Below, piece after piece: positions 30,895 to 40,103 of a stretch of 64,000 nt of DNA (positions are counted from its first letter, which is position 1; the number at the start of each line of letters is the position of its first letter). Made by a program: the position numbers and the translations under genes. Location of the stretch: contig QXJR01000012.1 of the NCBI GenBank assembly GCA_020975725.1, positions 659,501-723,500 of the forward strand, in the 5' to 3' direction. This stretch comes from Picocystis sp. L7. Taxonomy: Eukaryota > Chlorophyta > Picocystophyceae > Picocystales > Picocystaceae. Under the pieces are notes generated by a model that was not told the origin of the DNA, searched no databases, and saw only the letters and a list, made by a program, of their open reading frames with translations.

Positions 30895-32097
30895 CTATTC
30901 GATGTACGGGGTCTTCTTCTGTTGCTGGATGTCGTTCATGAGCAGGCTGATGAAGAAGGTGGTCTCTCCTGGGTTGGCCACCCACAGGATGGGACATTTG
31001 TCTCGCGTTGCGCGGTCGTTCCCACTGACCGTGAACCGATCGCCCACGTGCAGGGCTTGGTGGGGATGTACGTGCAGGTAGTCCATGAGCGCTTCGAGTC
31101 CCATGGATTTGTTCCCCACGTCCACGAAGACATCGTTTCCCCCGTTGAAGGCGCAGCACGGCACCTTGAATCCGGTGAGGTGGTGTTGGGCGGAGAGGGC
31201 GATGTCTTCCAACACTTCGTAGATGGTGGGTTGTTGAGGTAGGATACCCACGCTCCTTTCCTTGCGCAGGAGCTGCACTTCCAGGCGCAGGTAGGATGCG
31301 GTTTCCAGCAGCACGTTCTGGGCTTCGGAGAGCAGCTCTTGTATGTCCTTTTCTTCCCATTCTCTCATGGCTTCGGATTGCCATTCGTCTTCGGCCACGA
31401 ACTCCAGGCCGTAGTCTTCGGTGACACGCAGCAAGTAGTTGCATTCTCCGCCCATGATGTGGAACCGATCGGTGATGGCTTTGGGCAGGTGCAGGTGTTG
31501 GAACGCCTCCAGCAGTCCACGTATCCTACCTTGGAACTTGGTGACGTCTCCTGGATATCCCGCCGCCGTGACGATGGCCACGTGTACGTTGGAACGCAGC
31601 AGGGCGACCATGTGTCCGATGATCTCGTCTTCCTGTTCGATGTGGTGTCCGTCTGCGTACAGCGTCCCGTCCGCATCGAAGGTGATGAGGCGCAGGTCTT
31701 CGGCCGACGCGCGCAGCTGTGCGATGTTCAGGACGTGTCGGATCTCCGCGAAGTTCGGCTTGACGAAACGGCGCCGTAGCAGGGACGCGTGTGCGTCGTA
31801 TTCCTTGAGCGCTTCCACGAGTCGCAGAGGCGTGTGGATGCGTCCTACGCTGGGCACCAATCGACGTAGCGTGCTCCTTTCTGCGTCTTGGGCGTGTTCT
31901 CTCAACCATCGCTCCATCTTCTGCATCACTTCTACTGGCGTGTGGGTCAGGTGCATGGCCATCATGAACTCGATCAGCTGGTCCTGTTCCTTCAGGTGTC
32001 CCTTGCGACGTAGCACGCGTGCATCTGCGCCACGAGACACCTCGTCCAAGCGAGACCACGATTCTGGCTCGTACAACAGACGACGCCAACGAGACAT
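30895..32097 (-). CDS. ISN1: IMP-specific 5'-nucleotidase
   Basis: The protein has 400 residues. The start at 32097 (MSRWRRLLYEPE) corresponds to the beginning of yeast Isn1; an ATG at 32259 would add 54 Arg/Gly-rich residues and cannot be excluded. Family landmarks are LVPSVGRIHTPL, PNFAEIRHVLNIAQ, the HAD nucleophile region LITFDADGTLYADG, VAIVTAAGYPG, FHIMGGECNYLLRV, CAFNGGNDVFVDVGNKSMGL, LHVGDRFTVSGND and LWVANPGET. The enzyme removes phosphate from IMP to give inosine. It is best known from fungi and Plasmodium. Its neighbour makes IMP from AMP, so the pair forms a two-step AMP-to-inosine route. The coding strand upstream is purine-rich. Confidence 0.93.
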   Translation of the reverse strand: MSRWRRLLYEPESWSRLDEVSRGADARVLRRKGHLKEQDQLIEFMMAMHLTHTPVEVMQKMERWLREHAQDAERSTLRRLVPSVGRIHTPLRLVEALKEYDAHASLLRRRFVKPNFAEIRHVLNIAQLRASAEDLRLITFDADGTLYADGHHIEQEDEIIGHMVALLRSNVHVAIVTAAGYPGDVTKFQGRIRGLLEAFQHLHLPKAITDRFHIMGGECNYLLRVTEDYGLEFVAEDEWQSEAMREWEEKDIQELLSEAQNVLLETASYLRLEVQLLRKERSVGILPQQPTIYEVLEDIALSAQHHLTGFKVPCCAFNGGNDVFVDVGNKSMGLEALMDYLHVHPHQALHVGDRFTVSGNDRATRDKCPILWVANPGETTFFISLLMNDIQQQKKTPYIE

Positions 32098-32740
32098 CGT
32101 CGGTGTGTCGGACGCTGCACCCAGACACGTCCGTCCCCTACGTCTCGTCCACCATGGATGGCAAGGCGTGCGTTCCTTGCTTCCCTTCCCTCCGAAACGA
32201 CCGCGAAGCGTCCTTCCATGCGCACCTGCGCGCGTGGAAGCGTGTCCGACGACCGCCATCCCAATCTCTTTCCTTTCCTCCTCTCCTTCCTCTTTGTCCC
32301 TTCTCCCTTTCCTCTTTGTCCCTTTGTCCCTTTCCTCTTTGTCCCTTTCCTCTTTGTCCCTTTCCCCTTTCCCCCTCCCTCTCTTCCCCCTCGAGGTCAT
32401 CCTTCTCCCATTCGGTCTGGGGTTGTCCGATCCCACCCCGGTCCATCCCTGGGTTGAACGGTGGCCTCACACACAGAGGGAGATCCCCATGGGTGCCTGC
32501 CCAGGAGGAGAAGGACGGGACCGAACCAGGTGGAACCCATGGACCGTCCCCAACCCTCACGTGTGCTGGGCACGTCATCCATCAAGGCAAACGAACACGT
32601 CCGTTGGAAAACAGGAAAACGGGACCCAGTTGACAGGATCGATGCGTGACCAGGTCCAAAACCACACGACAGAAGTAGGATACACAACCATCACAACGGA
32701 TGCCGGATGAAGATGGATGGACCCTCCACGATACCTCTGC
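32098..32740. other. Intergenic region with TTTCCTCTTTGTCCC-type tract
   Basis: This holds the ISN1 promoter and the 3' end of the SET gene. Between about 32275 and 32390 the plus strand is a repeated pyrimidine tract made of CCTTTCCTCTTTGTC-like units. An ISN1 start at 32259 would still leave this tract upstream. A GGACCGTCCCC word occurs near 32545 and again near 39172. Nothing else is supported. Confidence 0.5.
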
Positions 32741-35011
32741 CTAAGATACCCACGGTGCGGCTTCGAACTTCTGGACCGCATCGTGATCAGCAACGTCCCA
32801 GGCGTGAGGGATCAAGTCCAGCGTGACAAACCATTGGAAACCTGCATCGTCTGACACCACGTGAGCGTTGACCTCCGACAGGTGGCCCGTCACCACGCCA
32901 GAAACACAACGGTCGCTCGTGGTAAACGTCAGCCGCTTGCCGACGTCCTCGTGCTTGAGCTTGGACACGTCCTCAGAAGGTGGACTCTCCAATTCCAACC
33001 AGAAGTGGTTCTTCGGACGCAGACGCAGGGTCTCCTTCCGTCCATCCTGAAAAGAAACGACGAAAGATTCCCTTTCTTCAATGTAACGGGTGACCGTTCC
33101 CTCGCGAAAAATACCATCCTTGAAACGGACAAAGACGGTGTGCCCCTGCCGATACCTCCCCCGTCCAATCTTATCAAGACGACCCCTGCAGTCTGGAGCG
33201 CCACACCTACACTGAAAAGAGGTGGCGTTTGTTTCACCATAGTGCTCGAACTGATAATCGTACGTCAGCTGCTCCCCGGGTTGAATGTCACGGAGGGCGA
33301 ATATGCCCACCCGTATCTCTCCTGTCCCTGCATCCCGCCACTTCTGCGTCTCACAATTCGGCTTGCAGCTGCTGTTGATCAGACGCGCAATGTTGCTCTT
33401 GTGCCGTGCATCGATGATCGTGCCGGAATTGATTTCCATCAGGTAGAAGTTCCTCTCGCCACATGCTTTGGCCTCCCACAGACGGTTTCCACACTCGTTC
33501 TCGTTGATTATCTCGCCCACGTACTCGATCACAAAGCTCCCTCTGTCGATCGGTTCTTTGGTGACCACACCCCATCCACAGTGTTCCGTCAGGAATGGGG
33601 CTAGCTTGGGCGATTTGCGCTTGTGGAATGGGCCGTTGGTACAGAAGCTTCCACAAGGACAGGTCTTTGGATCACAAGCCACAAACATCCTACGATTCAT
33701 GCAATCCTCACCGCAAGATGGAGTGCCATCTGTAGAAGGTTTACAGTTGCAGACCTCTATCTCTTCGCTTGGCAACCGTCGTGGAGGCACTGCATGCGTC
33801 CAAATCGACTTCCGGATCCCTGCATATTGTGGGAGCCTCGAGTCTAACACGTATCCAGGCAATGTAAAGGCGACATCTTGCACCGGCATCATGTCCCCGG
33901 GTGGCCAGGCAGGCACCTGTGCCACAGGGAGAGGGACGTCTTCGGGAAAATCTTCCAGCAGCTCCACCACCGGCTCGACGTTCCACCAACCATCTGGCTT
34001 AGCCTGGAGATCCGGGCTAAGGTAGGATTTCGCTTCTTCGATGGCAAAACACAGGCTCCTAAGCTTCGCCGAATCCAGGTTCTTCTGCAATCCCTCGGCC
34101 CAGGTCATGGTTGGAAATTTTGGACGAAGCAATCCATAATCTCGGGTACCAAAGAATTGGACAGCATCGATTCGGCTCTGATAGATGGATGGTGGCAACG
34201 GTACCTTGGCTTTTTTCCGGTCGACGACTTGTGCTGGCCAAAACGGATATCCCTTCTGCTTTACCCACAGCACCTGGTGAAACGCGGCAGCCTCGGCAGG
34301 CGTGTCAAAGACAGGATCTCTCTTACGCTTCGTCGGCTTCTGCTTGGATGCTTTCGAGGAGGGGAGGGGCAATTCTCTCTCATGAACAAGCCCCTTTGGA
34401 CCTGAATGCTTAGGTTGAGGAGGAAGGTGTCGGCTGCCTTTGGAAATCTGCTTGACTCCTGTGGACATGGGGAACATGTCTGCGACCTCTTTGGGTACGT
34501 ATTGCTTGTAAGTGGGTGGAAAGCTGTTCATGACCGAGTGTATCTTGTGCTTCAGGCACAAGGAGCATCCTGGTGGTGCCATTCCGCTGCACTGCCAGGT
34601 CTTTGCGGTCTTGCTGCACCTTTTCCAGATCCAGGGGATCAGCGTGACGCTTACACGTCTGGTTTCGCACTCCATTTTCACTCGAACTTCGGGGCTGTGC
34701 CGCAGTTCGTGGTAGATGGGTAGGATGATCTCACGGAGTTTGCTCCGGATCACGTCCACGTCGGTTCCGAAATCTCTCTCTTGTGTGACTTTCTTCATCC
34801 CAGGACGCACGCATGGGATAGCACCGTTCCTTTTTCTCTTTCTGTTTGTGTTGGGTCCTGGGTGAGGGTCCGCACGTGTCTTTCTTTTCCATTCGGTTCC
34901 TTCCGGCACGACCTCCAAGTCTTCTGTACCTTGGCTGGAACACGCCTCCGACCCTTCCTGTCCCGTTTGGACGCCATCGACGTCGGAAGGAACGCACGTG
35001 GCGTCCGCCAT
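32741..35011 (-). CDS. Histone lysine methyltransferase with PWWP, AWS-SET-postSET and Tudor-like domain
   Basis: The protein has 756 residues from MADATCVPSDVDG. In order: an N-terminal segment with KLREIILPIYHELRHSPEV; a Cys pair region (CSGMAPPGCSLCLKH); a basic linker (KPTKRKRD); a PWWP domain (LWVKQKGYPFWPAQVVD to about DYGLLRPKFP); an AWS Cys cluster (CNCKPSTDGTPSCGEDC, CDPKTCPCGSFC); the SET core (FVIEYVGEIIN, NFYLMEINSGTIIDARHKSN, ARLINSSCKPNCETQ, EQLTYDYQFEHYG) and post-SET (CRCGAPDCRG). A Tudor/agenet-like pair of modules (VFVRFKDGIFREGTVTRYIE) ends the protein. AWS-SET-postSET is the SET2/NSD/ASH1 class, which methylates H3K36; which degree is unknown. The start is placed where the coding strand changes from pyrimidine-rich leader to ordinary coding; ATGs further up give low-complexity sequence. 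Confidence 0.9.
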   Translation of the reverse strand: MADATCVPSDVDGVQTGQEGSEACSSQGTEDLEVVPEGTEWKRKTRADPHPGPNTNRKRKRNGAIPCVRPGMKKVTQERDFGTDVDVIRSKLREIILPIYHELRHSPEVRVKMECETRRVSVTLIPWIWKRCSKTAKTWQCSGMAPPGCSLCLKHKIHSVMNSFPPTYKQYVPKEVADMFPMSTGVKQISKGSRHLPPQPKHSGPKGLVHERELPLPSSKASKQKPTKRKRDPVFDTPAEAAAFHQVLWVKQKGYPFWPAQVVDRKKAKVPLPPSIYQSRIDAVQFFGTRDYGLLRPKFPTMTWAEGLQKNLDSAKLRSLCFAIEEAKSYLSPDLQAKPDGWWNVEPVVELLEDFPEDVPLPVAQVPAWPPGDMMPVQDVAFTLPGYVLDSRLPQYAGIRKSIWTHAVPPRRLPSEEIEVCNCKPSTDGTPSCGEDCMNRRMFVACDPKTCPCGSFCTNGPFHKRKSPKLAPFLTEHCGWGVVTKEPIDRGSFVIEYVGEIINENECGNRLWEAKACGERNFYLMEINSGTIIDARHKSNIARLINSSCKPNCETQKWRDAGTGEIRVGIFALRDIQPGEQLTYDYQFEHYGETNATSFQCRCGAPDCRGRLDKIGRGRYRQGHTVFVRFKDGIFREGTVTRYIEERESFVVSFQDGRKETLRLRPKNHFWLELESPPSEDVSKLKHEDVGKRLTFTTSDRCVSGVVTGHLSEVNAHVVSDDAGFQWFVTLDLIPHAWDVADHDAVQKFEAAPWVS

Positions 35012-35477
35012 GTCTCGTTGGTGCGAAACCGTAGGTTCAAATGCTCCTGCATCCACCCTTCCCGGTTCCCTTCTCCCAGTTGGATTGCCAAGGCCATGGA
35101 TCGAAGGGAGGGAGGTTCCACCCACCCATCCTGGGTCTGTCCCGAAGGGAGGCACGGAGGACCCGAAAGGAAAAAAGGGGATAGAAGGGGATAGAAGGGG
35201 GTAGAAGGGAAGGGGGGTAGAAGGGGTAGAAGGGAAAAGGAGAGGACGTTCCCTTTTCCTTTGCCTTGTGTGGGTCCGGGTGAAGGTGAGGGGGAGGGAG
35301 ACGAACGAGAAGGACCGCGGCGACGCGTGTGGCAAGGACGGAAACGACGCCGTCGGATCCAAAGGATACGAAGATGGCCGCGGTGCGTGTCCCAGAAAGA
35401 GAGGGAAGACGATGAACACGGCGTGTTGCGGGACGCACACGAGGCTGACGAGGGATGGACCGTCGCTGTGCGTGCAG
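35012..35477. other. Divergent promoter region with purine/pyrimidine repeat
   Basis: This lies between SET (minus) and SmF (plus). At about 35163-35245 the minus strand reads as repeated CCCTTCTACCCC and CCCTTCTATCCC units, close to the tract before the ThiE-ThiM gene. It is probably part of the SET leader or promoter. Confidence 0.5.
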
Positions 35478-35836
35478 ATGACGCCACTCAACCCAAAACC
35501 GTTCCTGGCGGAGCTGACTGGAAAACAAGTGGCCGTCAAGCTCAAGTGGGGAATGGAATATCGAGGTGGGCGCGCGTTTCCCATGCGTCTCGAAAGAACA
35601 GGCGCGAGGCTGGGGAAGGAAACCGACTGACGGTGCTTTTGCGACGGAACGTCGGATCCCTCGGGACGGATATCGGGACGTCAACAGGGTACTTGGTGTC
35701 TGTGGATGCGTACATGAACCTCCAGCTGGCCAACTGCGAGGAATGGATCGACGAAAAGCTTGCGGGAAACTTGGGCGAGGTGCTCATACGATGCAACAAC
35801 GTCCTTTACCTCCGACAAGCACCGGAAGAGGAGTGA
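35478..35836 (+). CDS. SNRPF: Small nuclear ribonucleoprotein SmF, two exons
   Basis: Exons 35478-35565 and 35688-35836 with a 122-base intron (GTGGGC...CAACAG). The spliced protein has 78 residues. Exon 1 gives [20 protein letters not shown] and ends in WGMEYRG. Exon 2 begins [20 protein letters not shown] and ends [20 protein letters not shown]. Together they form the two Sm motifs of SmF (Sm1 with [12 protein letters not shown] and Sm2 with IRCNNVLYL), and the length is right. SmF is one of seven proteins of the ring on U1, U2, U4 and U5 snRNAs, so the organism keeps a normal spliceosome although introns are few. The reading phase is kept exactly across the junction. An unspliced reading would break the Sm fold. 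Confidence 0.95.
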
Positions 35837-36510
35837 TCCGTTGTCGTCGCCGGATCTTCGGTGGATCCTTTCGCACCATCTTGAAGTCTTTCCCGGTGGT
35901 GCGTGCGTCCATCAGGCACGTCGACGGATGGAAAGGATCGTCCTTGCCGTGTTTTGGACCGGTGCACCTGTGGGTTCGCAAGGACGGATCTTTGGGACCT
36001 CTCCTTTGGTTTCGGTTCCCCCATTGGATCGTCCCGCCCGTACGGAGGGGATGGACGGACCGCACCCATCGCTTGGCCTTCCCATCGCTTCACTCGTACG
36101 TGATCCCTGCGCACGTGTTGAACATGGATTGTCCCTTGTTACGTTCTCCTTGGGGTTCGTCCTCCCTGTCCCACCACCCTGTTGTCCCTGGACCGGACGA
36201 GATCGTCCTCCTTCCCCCCCCTTTCCCGGTGGTGCCCGAAGAGAGAGGGTTGGGGACAGCAGGGGGGAACCCGTTTCGTCTTTCGAACCTTCTCGACGTG
36301 GGTGGGACGCCCCGGTCTGTCCTTCGATGGGAACCCGAGACGGTCCGGGTCTGTCCCGGGATTCCATGCCGGTGCAAAAGGGTCCTTGTCCTTGGGCTTC
36401 TCCCGATCCAGATCCAAAGGGACAGAAGTGCAGCACGAACGCACCCACGTGCTTTCGAGAGACCGACGTCGACCGACGCGAAGCACGAGGAAGAAGGAGC
36501 GAACAATAGG
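35837..36510 (+). other. Intergenic region between SmF and the Rossmann protein
   Basis: This 674-base spacer lies between two plus-strand genes. Its first two thirds are C/T-rich on the coding strand with G/C-rich words such as GGTCCGGGTCTGTCCCGG (near 36335). The composition turns purine-rich about 60 bases before the next start. No additional gene is supported. Confidence 0.45.
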
Positions 36511-37431
36511 ATGAAGGTGGCGGGATTCAAGGCAGCGAAGGGGCGTGGGAGAACGCAAGCGGTGCAAACGAGGTGGAAGCGGACCGTACCCACGAAGAGA
36601 AGGGAAGAGAAGAACGTGCTGCGTGCATCGGATGGAGAGAGCACCGTCGACGTGGACGATACAGGAGAAGAAAAGGTGGTGGAGAAACCACAGGCCGCGC
36701 TGGCTCCACCCAAAGCCAAGTCCGTGGTGGTGCTGGGAGGGAGCGGGTTCGTAGGATCCCACGTGTGTCGAGCACTGCTCGACAAAGGAGCCAAAGTCGT
36801 TTCGGTGAACCGCAGCGGACCACCACCGTCCGACGGGGAAAAGTGGGCCAACCAAGTGACCTGGATCAGAGCCGATGTGTTCGACGAAGACAGCTGGATC
36901 GACTGCCTCGAAGGTGCCGACGCCGTGGTCTCCTGCATAGGTGGATTCGGAACCGTCGCGGACATGGAACGGGTGTGTGGAGACGCCACCGTCAATTCCG
37001 TCGGGACCGCCAAGAAAAAATCCGTGCCCAAGTTCGTCTTCGTGTCGGTCTACGATTACAACATCCCCGACGAAATCAAGAAGAGGACGGGCTACTTCAG
37101 CGGTAAAAAGAGAGCCGAAGAGGCCGTGCTGAGCGAGTTCCCTGAAGAAGGCGTGGTGGTCCGACCAGGATTCATCTACGGAGACAAGAGAGTGGGAGAC
37201 GTCGTGCTCCCGCTTGGAACCGTCGGTAAACCGCTCGAAGGCGTGCTGAAGAACCTGCCAGAAAATTTGACCGACATGCTGAAGAAGCTGCCTGCGTCCG
37301 ATCTTGCGCTTGCCCCTCCCGTCAGCGTGGAGGTGGTCGCCAAGGCAATCGCCAACGCCGTGTACGATCCACAGGTGAAGGGGGTCCTTGAGCTGAAAGA
37401 AATAGAACGTCTTTCTGAGGCGTCGTCGTAA
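36511..37431 (+). CDS. Plastid NAD(P)-binding Rossmann-fold protein (atypical SDR / epimerase-like)
   Basis: The protein has 306 residues. The first ~70 are Arg/Lys-rich then acidic, as in plastid transit peptides followed by a linker. The Rossmann fold starts with VVVLGGSGFVGSHVCRALL (GGxGxxG dinucleotide motif). Further marks are ADAVVSCIGGFG, FVFVSVYDYNIP, the KKRAEEAVL helix and GVVVRPGFIYGDK. The catalytic Tyr-x-x-x-Lys pair of classical SDRs is not evident (YFSGKKRAEE stands at the position), which is typical of atypical SDRs. Plant relatives are plastid, often plastoglobule, proteins of uncertain reaction. The start was chosen at MKVAGFKAAKGRGR, the first ATG after a stretch of unrelated composition; the frame is open far upstream. 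Confidence 0.82.
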   Translation: MKVAGFKAAKGRGRTQAVQTRWKRTVPTKRREEKNVLRASDGESTVDVDDTGEEKVVEKPQAALAPPKAKSVVVLGGSGFVGSHVCRALLDKGAKVVSVNRSGPPPSDGEKWANQVTWIRADVFDEDSWIDCLEGADAVVSCIGGFGTVADMERVCGDATVNSVGTAKKKSVPKFVFVSVYDYNIPDEIKKRTGYFSGKKRAEEAVLSEFPEEGVVVRPGFIYGDKRVGDVVLPLGTVGKPLEGVLKNLPENLTDMLKKLPASDLALAPPVSVEVVAKAIANAVYDPQVKGVLELKEIERLSEASS

Positions 37432-37553
37432 GCAAAAATTTCATTTCGGAGGAGTTTGTTAACATTTTGGCGAACGGTCTGCCTGGCACAAGAGCTGCAC
37501 CCTAGACCGTTCCCTACCTGGCCAGCTCTACGGACACCCACGGCACACCGTGC

Positions 37554-38933
37554 TCAGTGGTCGTGATTGCATTCGGGTTTATTGCTGAATAAATGCCCCA
37601 TCTTTAACCGTTTAGTCTCCAGGTACTTCTCGTTCTCTGGATGGATCTGTGTGTACAACGATATGCGCTCCGTGACTCTGACGCCGTACTCTTCTAGGCT
37701 CGTCACCTTGGACGGGTTGTTGGTCATGAGGCGCACGGATCGCACCCCGAGGTCGGTCAATATCTGAGCTCCCACTGCAAAATCCCTCGCATCGATTGGA
37801 TGCCCCAGGTCCAGGTTTGCCTCCACGGTGTCCCGTCCTTGATCTTGGAGGTGGTACGCTCGTATTTTTTCCGCAAGCCCGATGCCCCTTCCTTCGTGAC
37901 CACGCAGGTATACAACCACACCGGCACCTTCCTTCTCCAACATGTCCAAGGAAGCTTGCAGCTGAGGCCCGCAATCGCAGCGCTTGGATCCCAAGATGTC
38001 CCCGGTCAAGCATTCTGAGTGGAGCCTCGTCAACACGTTCTCCCCGTCCCCGATGTCTCCCTTGACAACCGCTACATGTTCCATTCCATCCAGCTCGCTG
38101 ACATACGCGTGCAGTACGAAATCCCCGTGCTCGGTTGGCATCTGCGACGCCGCCACCTTGTTCACCTGCCGTTCCGTCCGTTTGATGTGCTGCACGAGTT
38201 GATCGATCGTGATCATGCAGAGCCCGTTGGCCCTGGCAAACTTGTCGCACTCCCGCAGGCGCATCACCGATCCATCGTCGTTCACCAGTTCGCAGAGCAA
38301 CCCAGCTGGATAGCATCCCGCCAACCTGGCCAGGTCCACCGCAGCTTCGGTGTGTCCACGTCGAGCCAGCACACCCCCTGGCCTCGAACGCAACGGGAAC
38401 ACGTGTCCAGGTTTCCGGAAGGTGTCGGGGGTGGAGTTGGGATTGGCCAGGGCGTGAATGGTTTTCGTTCGGTCTGCGGCCGAGATTCCCGTGGACACAC
38501 CGATGCTCAGGTCCACCGAGACGGTGTAGGCCGTGCGGTTTGGATCTGCGTTGAGGTGCGGTGCCACCATGGGACCCAGTTCCAGTCGGTCGCAGTCCAG
38601 GCCACGCATGCCGACGCACACGACTCCGCTGCAGTGTCGTACGACGAAGGCCATGGTGCTTTCCGTCACCTTTTCGGCGGCGAGTATGAGGTCTCCTTCG
38701 TCCTCTCTCGTGGCGTCGTCGAGCACCACGACGGGTTCGCCACGTCCGATGGCGGCCACGGCGTCCTCCACCGCGTCGAAGGAGGGCGCACCCACCGAAT
38801 CCACCCCGGCCGTGGCCTTCCTGGGTCTTCCCCTTTCCTTCTGCATCCATCCCTTGCGCGCGACGCGCGTCGCTGTGCGTACGGGTGCGCCAGGTGCGCA
38901 CATTCGCGTGGCCATCGCCGCCGGTGTCGGCAT
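37554..38933 (-). CDS. RIBBA: RibBA: bifunctional DHBP synthase / GTP cyclohydrolase II (riboflavin)
   Basis: The protein has 459 residues. A ~50-residue transit peptide-like lead (MPTPAAMATRMCAPGAPVRT) is followed by the RibB domain (about 55-255) with DDATREDEGDLILAAEKV and RRGHTEAAVDLARLAG, and the RibA domain (about 260-455) with the zinc site HSECLTGDILGSKRCDCGPQ and YLRGHEGRGIGL. RibB makes dihydroxybutanone phosphate from ribulose 5-phosphate. RibA opens GTP to the pyrimidine precursor. Together they are the two entry points of riboflavin synthesis, plastidial in plants. All metal and catalytic residues I can check (EDEGD, the three zinc Cys) are present, so both halves look active. 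ATG at 38915 (MATRMC) is an alternative start. Confidence 0.96.
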   Translation of the reverse strand: MPTPAAMATRMCAPGAPVRTATRVARKGWMQKERGRPRKATAGVDSVGAPSFDAVEDAVAAIGRGEPVVVLDDATREDEGDLILAAEKVTESTMAFVVRHCSGVVCVGMRGLDCDRLELGPMVAPHLNADPNRTAYTVSVDLSIGVSTGISAADRTKTIHALANPNSTPDTFRKPGHVFPLRSRPGGVLARRGHTEAAVDLARLAGCYPAGLLCELVNDDGSVMRLRECDKFARANGLCMITIDQLVQHIKRTERQVNKVAASQMPTEHGDFVLHAYVSELDGMEHVAVVKGDIGDGENVLTRLHSECLTGDILGSKRCDCGPQLQASLDMLEKEGAGVVVYLRGHEGRGIGLAEKIRAYHLQDQGRDTVEANLDLGHPIDARDFAVGAQILTDLGVRSVRLMTNNPSKVTSLEEYGVRVTERISLYTQIHPENEKYLETKRLKMGHLFSNKPECNHDH

Positions 38934-39260
38934 CCTTTGTGTCGTCCCCTGCCTTCGGGCACACCTCCCCTCTCCCCTGTCCCTGCTTCACCCCTTCCCT
39001 TTGGATCAGACGCACCCCCCTTCCACGTGGACCGATGGCAGGTGAAGGCAAGAAGGACGTGGCCCTTGCTTGGAAGGGGGGAGGGGGGTTGAGAGAGCAA
39101 CCCCACCCCCCAACCGAACCCACCCCGGACTGGTGGTCCGGGGTGGATGGGAGAGAAGGAAGGTCTCCCCGGACCGTCCCCATCCGTCTCATGGGACGAA
39201 CCCCGACCGTACGCCTCAACCGTACGATGCACGTACGGGAAACGGACGTCGGCGTGGACG
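38934..39260. other. Divergent promoter region with perfect inverted repeat
   Basis: This lies between RibBA (minus) and the ketopantoate-reductase-like gene (plus). It holds a G-run (39076-39088) and a perfect 11-base inverted repeat with a 5-base loop at 39120-39146, listed separately. Confidence 0.5.
39120..39146. repeat. Perfect GC-rich inverted repeat (11-base arms)
   Basis: Arms CCACCCCGGAC and GTCCGGGGTGG are separated by TGGTG. It lies in the divergent spacer, about 115 bases from the start of the plus-strand gene and about 190 from RibBA. It could be a regulator-binding palindrome or an RNA hairpin in a leader. I know of no match to a described riboswitch. Confidence 0.8.
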
Positions 39261-40085
39261 ATGTCCAACCGCGTGGCGCAGTGGGAACTGGTGGGCGATG
39301 GACGAATCGGAAAGGCATTGAGACGCATGGCTGAACGAACGGACGCATCCACGGTGGTGTATCGAAGAGGACAGAACGTCTCGGAGCGGCGGAAAGGACC
39401 GGTGCTGGTGTGCACCCGTGCCGAAGCCCTGTCGGAAGTGCTGAGCCAAACACCCCACAAGAGATGGAAAGACCTGTGCTTCCTTCAAAACGGAGCCATC
39501 GAAGGATGGCTGAATCAACACGAACTGCAAGACAACACCAGGGCGATCCTCTACATGAGCGCGATCGAAGGAAACCATGGACAAATGAAAGTGGAAGACG
39601 GAAGAAGGACGGTGGCCACCGGACCCTGGCAAGAACCGCTCTGCCAGCTCCTACGAAGCGGCGGCGTCTCGTGCAGGAGCGTCGATCGGGATCGATTTCA
39701 GACGCTGGCGGCGGAAAAACTGCTCTGGGGATGCATCTTCTGGCTCATCAGTACGGCGACCGGTGGATGCAACGTAGGCACCGTCGCTCGACACCATCGG
39801 GACGACGTGGCAGGTCTGGCGGAAGAACTCTATCCCATCGCAGCCAGGTGCTGGAACCACCCGCGAGCGGACACACAGCAGGTCGTCGAAGGCTTGTGCT
39901 CCTACTCTCTCGCCATCGAGGATGCCGTTCCGAGCCCGACCATGGCCGTCCAGGAGTGGCCCTGGAGGAACGGCTGGTTCTGGGAACAGCAGCCGACGGA
40001 GAAACACGGGTGGTGGCTGCGCAAAGCCGCCCTAAACTTGCCCGAACTGCAAGCACTGGCCGGCCCCCATGTCTTTCGGGCGTGA
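39261..40085 (+). CDS. Ketopantoate-reductase-like Rossmann protein (plant-type, function unknown)
   Basis: The protein has 274 residues. It opens with MSNRVAQWELVGDGRIGKAL, a short lead and a G-x-G-x-I-G dinucleotide loop, and so seems to lack a long transit peptide. Later marks are VLVCTRAEALSEVL, LCFLQNGAIEGWL and a helical C-terminal half with EKLLWGCIFWL, CNVGTVARHHRDDVAGL and PTMAVQEWPWRNGWFW. The layout is that of PanE/ApbA ketopantoate reductase and 6-phosphogluconate-dehydrogenase-like proteins: an N-terminal nucleotide domain and an all-helical C-terminal domain. Plants have an uncharacterised protein with the same WRNGWF end. The lysine expected of a true ketopantoate reductase is not obvious, so pantothenate synthesis should not be assumed. 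Confidence 0.72.
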   Translation: MSNRVAQWELVGDGRIGKALRRMAERTDASTVVYRRGQNVSERRKGPVLVCTRAEALSEVLSQTPHKRWKDLCFLQNGAIEGWLNQHELQDNTRAILYMSAIEGNHGQMKVEDGRRTVATGPWQEPLCQLLRSGGVSCRSVDRDRFQTLAAEKLLWGCIFWLISTATGGCNVGTVARHHRDDVAGLAEELYPIAARCWNHPRADTQQVVEGLCSYSLAIEDAVPSPTMAVQEWPWRNGWFWEQQPTEKHGWWLRKAALNLPELQALAGPHVFRA

Positions 40086-40103
40086 CCACTTCGGGGCTGC
40101 TGC

